Shown: piece after piece, positions 4,098 through 5,200 of the stretch
Position numbering within the stretch: position 1 is the stretch's first letter
Layout: the number at the start of each line of letters is the position of its first letter
Assembly (NCBI GenBank): GCA_934725835.1
Contig: CAKVCR010000210.1
Coordinates: 1-5,200, forward strand
DNA length: 5,200 bases
Direction: 5' to 3'
DNA from: an uncultured Odoribacter sp.
Lineage (GTDB): Bacteria; Bacteroidota; Bacteroidia; Bacteroidales; Marinifilaceae
Notes under the pieces: model-generated
What the model was told of the DNA's origin: nothing
Database searches by the model: none
Seen by the model: the letters and a program-made list of their open reading frames with translations, nothing else
Program-made: the position numbers and the translations under genes

Positions 4098-5200
4098 ATG
4101 AAAAAATGGATTTTAATATTGTTGGCTGTTTTTATCTGTACAGCAGGTTTTGCAGACCGGAAAAAGAAAAATCCGGTGACTGAACAAGCGTTGAGTGAAG
4201 CCCGGCAATTAGAATTCGATTACTCCTATATGGAAGGAGTGAGAAATAAGATTATCGGTAATTTTCAGGATGCTTTAAAATGGTTTGACAATTGTCTGAA
4301 GATATTGCCCGGCAGTGCGGCAGTAAAATATGAAATTGCAGGATTGTTGACCATAGGCAATGACTTGAATGGCGGCTTGAAGTTTGCGCGTGAAGCCGTA
4401 GCCGGAAATCCCGGTAATATGTGGTATAAAATATTACTGGCAAATATACTGCAAGATAAATCAATGATTGAGGAAGCATGTCAGGTGTATTCTGAAATTA
4501 TCAGTAAATATCCTGATAAAGACGATTTCTATCTTTTAGAAGCCAGTCTTTTTGTTTCTGTGGAAAAATGGCAGAAGGCAATAGATGTTTTTAATCAGTA
4601 TGAGAAACAATTTGGTATAACCGAACCGGTTTCCATTGAGAAAATAAAACTGTATACAAAATTGGATGACGTTAAAAAAGCATCTGCGGAATTAGTGAAA
4701 CTGATACGTAAGTTTCCTGATCGAAGCGAATACCTGAGTCTGTTGGCTGAACTTTATTTTAATTATAATCAGGATAAAAAAGGATTGCAGATTTTAGACC
4801 GTCTGTTAAAGGCTGAGCCGGATAATGGTTTTGTACATTTTTATTTGGCCGACTATTATCGAAGTAAAAAATTGATAGAGGAAGCAGAAAAACATGTAAG
4901 GAGTGCACTGTTAAGTGATAAAATAGATAATAGTTATAAAATCCAGTATATTTTAAAATTGATTCTGGCTCCTGATTCGGTTGCTGTGACAGATGCTCAA
5001 GTGGATTCGTACATTGCACTTCTGCTTGAAAAATATAAGGATGACTTGGGAGTGAGAGCTCTGTATTCCGACCTTTTGAAAAAGGATGGAAAATTGGAAG
5101 AGGCGAAAAATGAATTGGAATATATATTGGAGCATGACCGTAACAATTATCTGATTTGGGAAGAGCTTTTGCTGTTGTATAACGATATGCATGATTTCAA
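4098..5200 (+). CDS. Exported tetratricopeptide-repeat protein (cut by right window edge)
   Basis: The frame is open from ATG at 4098-4100 to the window end, giving 367 residues. It opens with a signal peptide: two Lys, a hydrophobic core (about 4-17) and a likely signal peptidase I site after 'TAGFA' (19), followed by a basic mature N-terminus. Cys14 is not in a proper lipobox, so a lipoprotein is less likely. The mature part is helical and TPR-like, with repeats near residues 41-73, 74-106, 107-140, 141-175, 210-241, 243-276 and 318-351. Examples are 'NFQDALKWFDNCLKILPGS' and 'LIEEAEKHVRSAL', with Pro ending several units. Such proteins act as periplasmic or surface scaffolds; no enzyme motif is visible. 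It lies 23 bases after dut in the same direction. From memory, Bacteroidales often place a TPR gene next to dut, followed by envelope genes, which would suggest an envelope role; this was not checked. Confidence 0.88.
   Translation, partial: MKKWILILLAVFICTAGFADRKKKNPVTEQALSEARQLEFDYSYMEGVRNKIIGNFQDALKWFDNCLKILPGSAAVKYEIAGLLTIGNDLNGGLKFAREAVAGNPGNMWYKILLANILQDKSMIEEACQVYSEIISKYPDKDDFYLLEASLFVSVEKWQKAIDVFNQYEKQFGITEPVSIEKIKLYTKLDDVKKASAELVKLIRKFPDRSEYLSLLAELYFNYNQDKKGLQILDRLLKAEPDNGFVHFYLADYYRSKKLIEEAEKHVRSALLSDKIDNSYKIQYILKLILAPDSVAVTDAQVDSYIALLLEKYKDDLGVRALYSDLLKKDGKLEEAKNELEYILEHDRNNYLIWEELLLLYNDMHDF

Noticed and set aside
4098..4157. Lipoprotein signal with Cys14 as the lipidated residue in the TPR protein.
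   Set aside because: The residues before Cys14 (VFI) do not form a lipobox, whereas a normal signal peptidase I site follows at residue 19.
4252..5192. Three minus-strand ORFs (4252-4479, 4759-5019, 4953-5192).
   Set aside because: All are antisense to one uninterrupted TPR reading frame that runs from 4098 to the window edge.

Overview
The window looks like chromosome from a Bacteroidales bacterium. The evidence is low-GC DNA, a FecR-type anti-sigma gene next to an ECF sigma gene, promoter -7 boxes of the Bacteroidetes form TAnnTTTG in front of most transcription units, few Shine-Dalgarno sequences, and proteins that read like Bacteroidales versions of ArgR, PanC, PanD, Dut and an exported TPR protein. 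PanC does not look typical of Bacteroides itself to me, so a neighbouring family is possible; this is an impression, not a test.

Layout. Positions 1-317 (minus strand) hold the N-terminal part of a FecR-like anti-sigma factor that runs off the left edge. Positions 318-454 are a divergent control region with two facing -7-like boxes and a very short leader ORF. Positions 455-1024 encode an ECF sigma factor. Positions 1025-1302 are AT-rich and carry an 11-bp-period tandem array inside a 16-bp inverted repeat, followed by a probable argR promoter. argR is at 1303-1782. panC (1852-2691) and panD (2697-3047) form a two-gene pantothenate operon with its own promoter and a strong terminator at 3077-3119. 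Positions 3120-3639 are about 520 bases of AT-rich DNA with no convincing gene, but with three identical TGTTAATAA words, two 10-bp inverted repeats and a hairpin. dut (3640-4074) follows, then a signal-peptide TPR protein from 4098 that runs off the right edge.

How the parts relate. The sigma/anti-sigma pair is a cell-surface signalling module, usually tied to TonB-dependent uptake in this phylum; its partner genes would lie left of the window. PanD makes beta-alanine and PanC joins it to pantoate to give pantothenate, the precursor of coenzyme A. ArgR and Dut are housekeeping functions. No defence system, mobile element, tRNA, rRNA or CRISPR array was found. The least ordinary parts are the non-coding stretches: the phased repeat array upstream of argR and the repeat-rich gap upstream of dut. 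G/C skew on the + strand changes from C-rich on the left to G-rich on the right across the window. This raises, without proving, the possibility that a replication origin lies in one of the two gaps.
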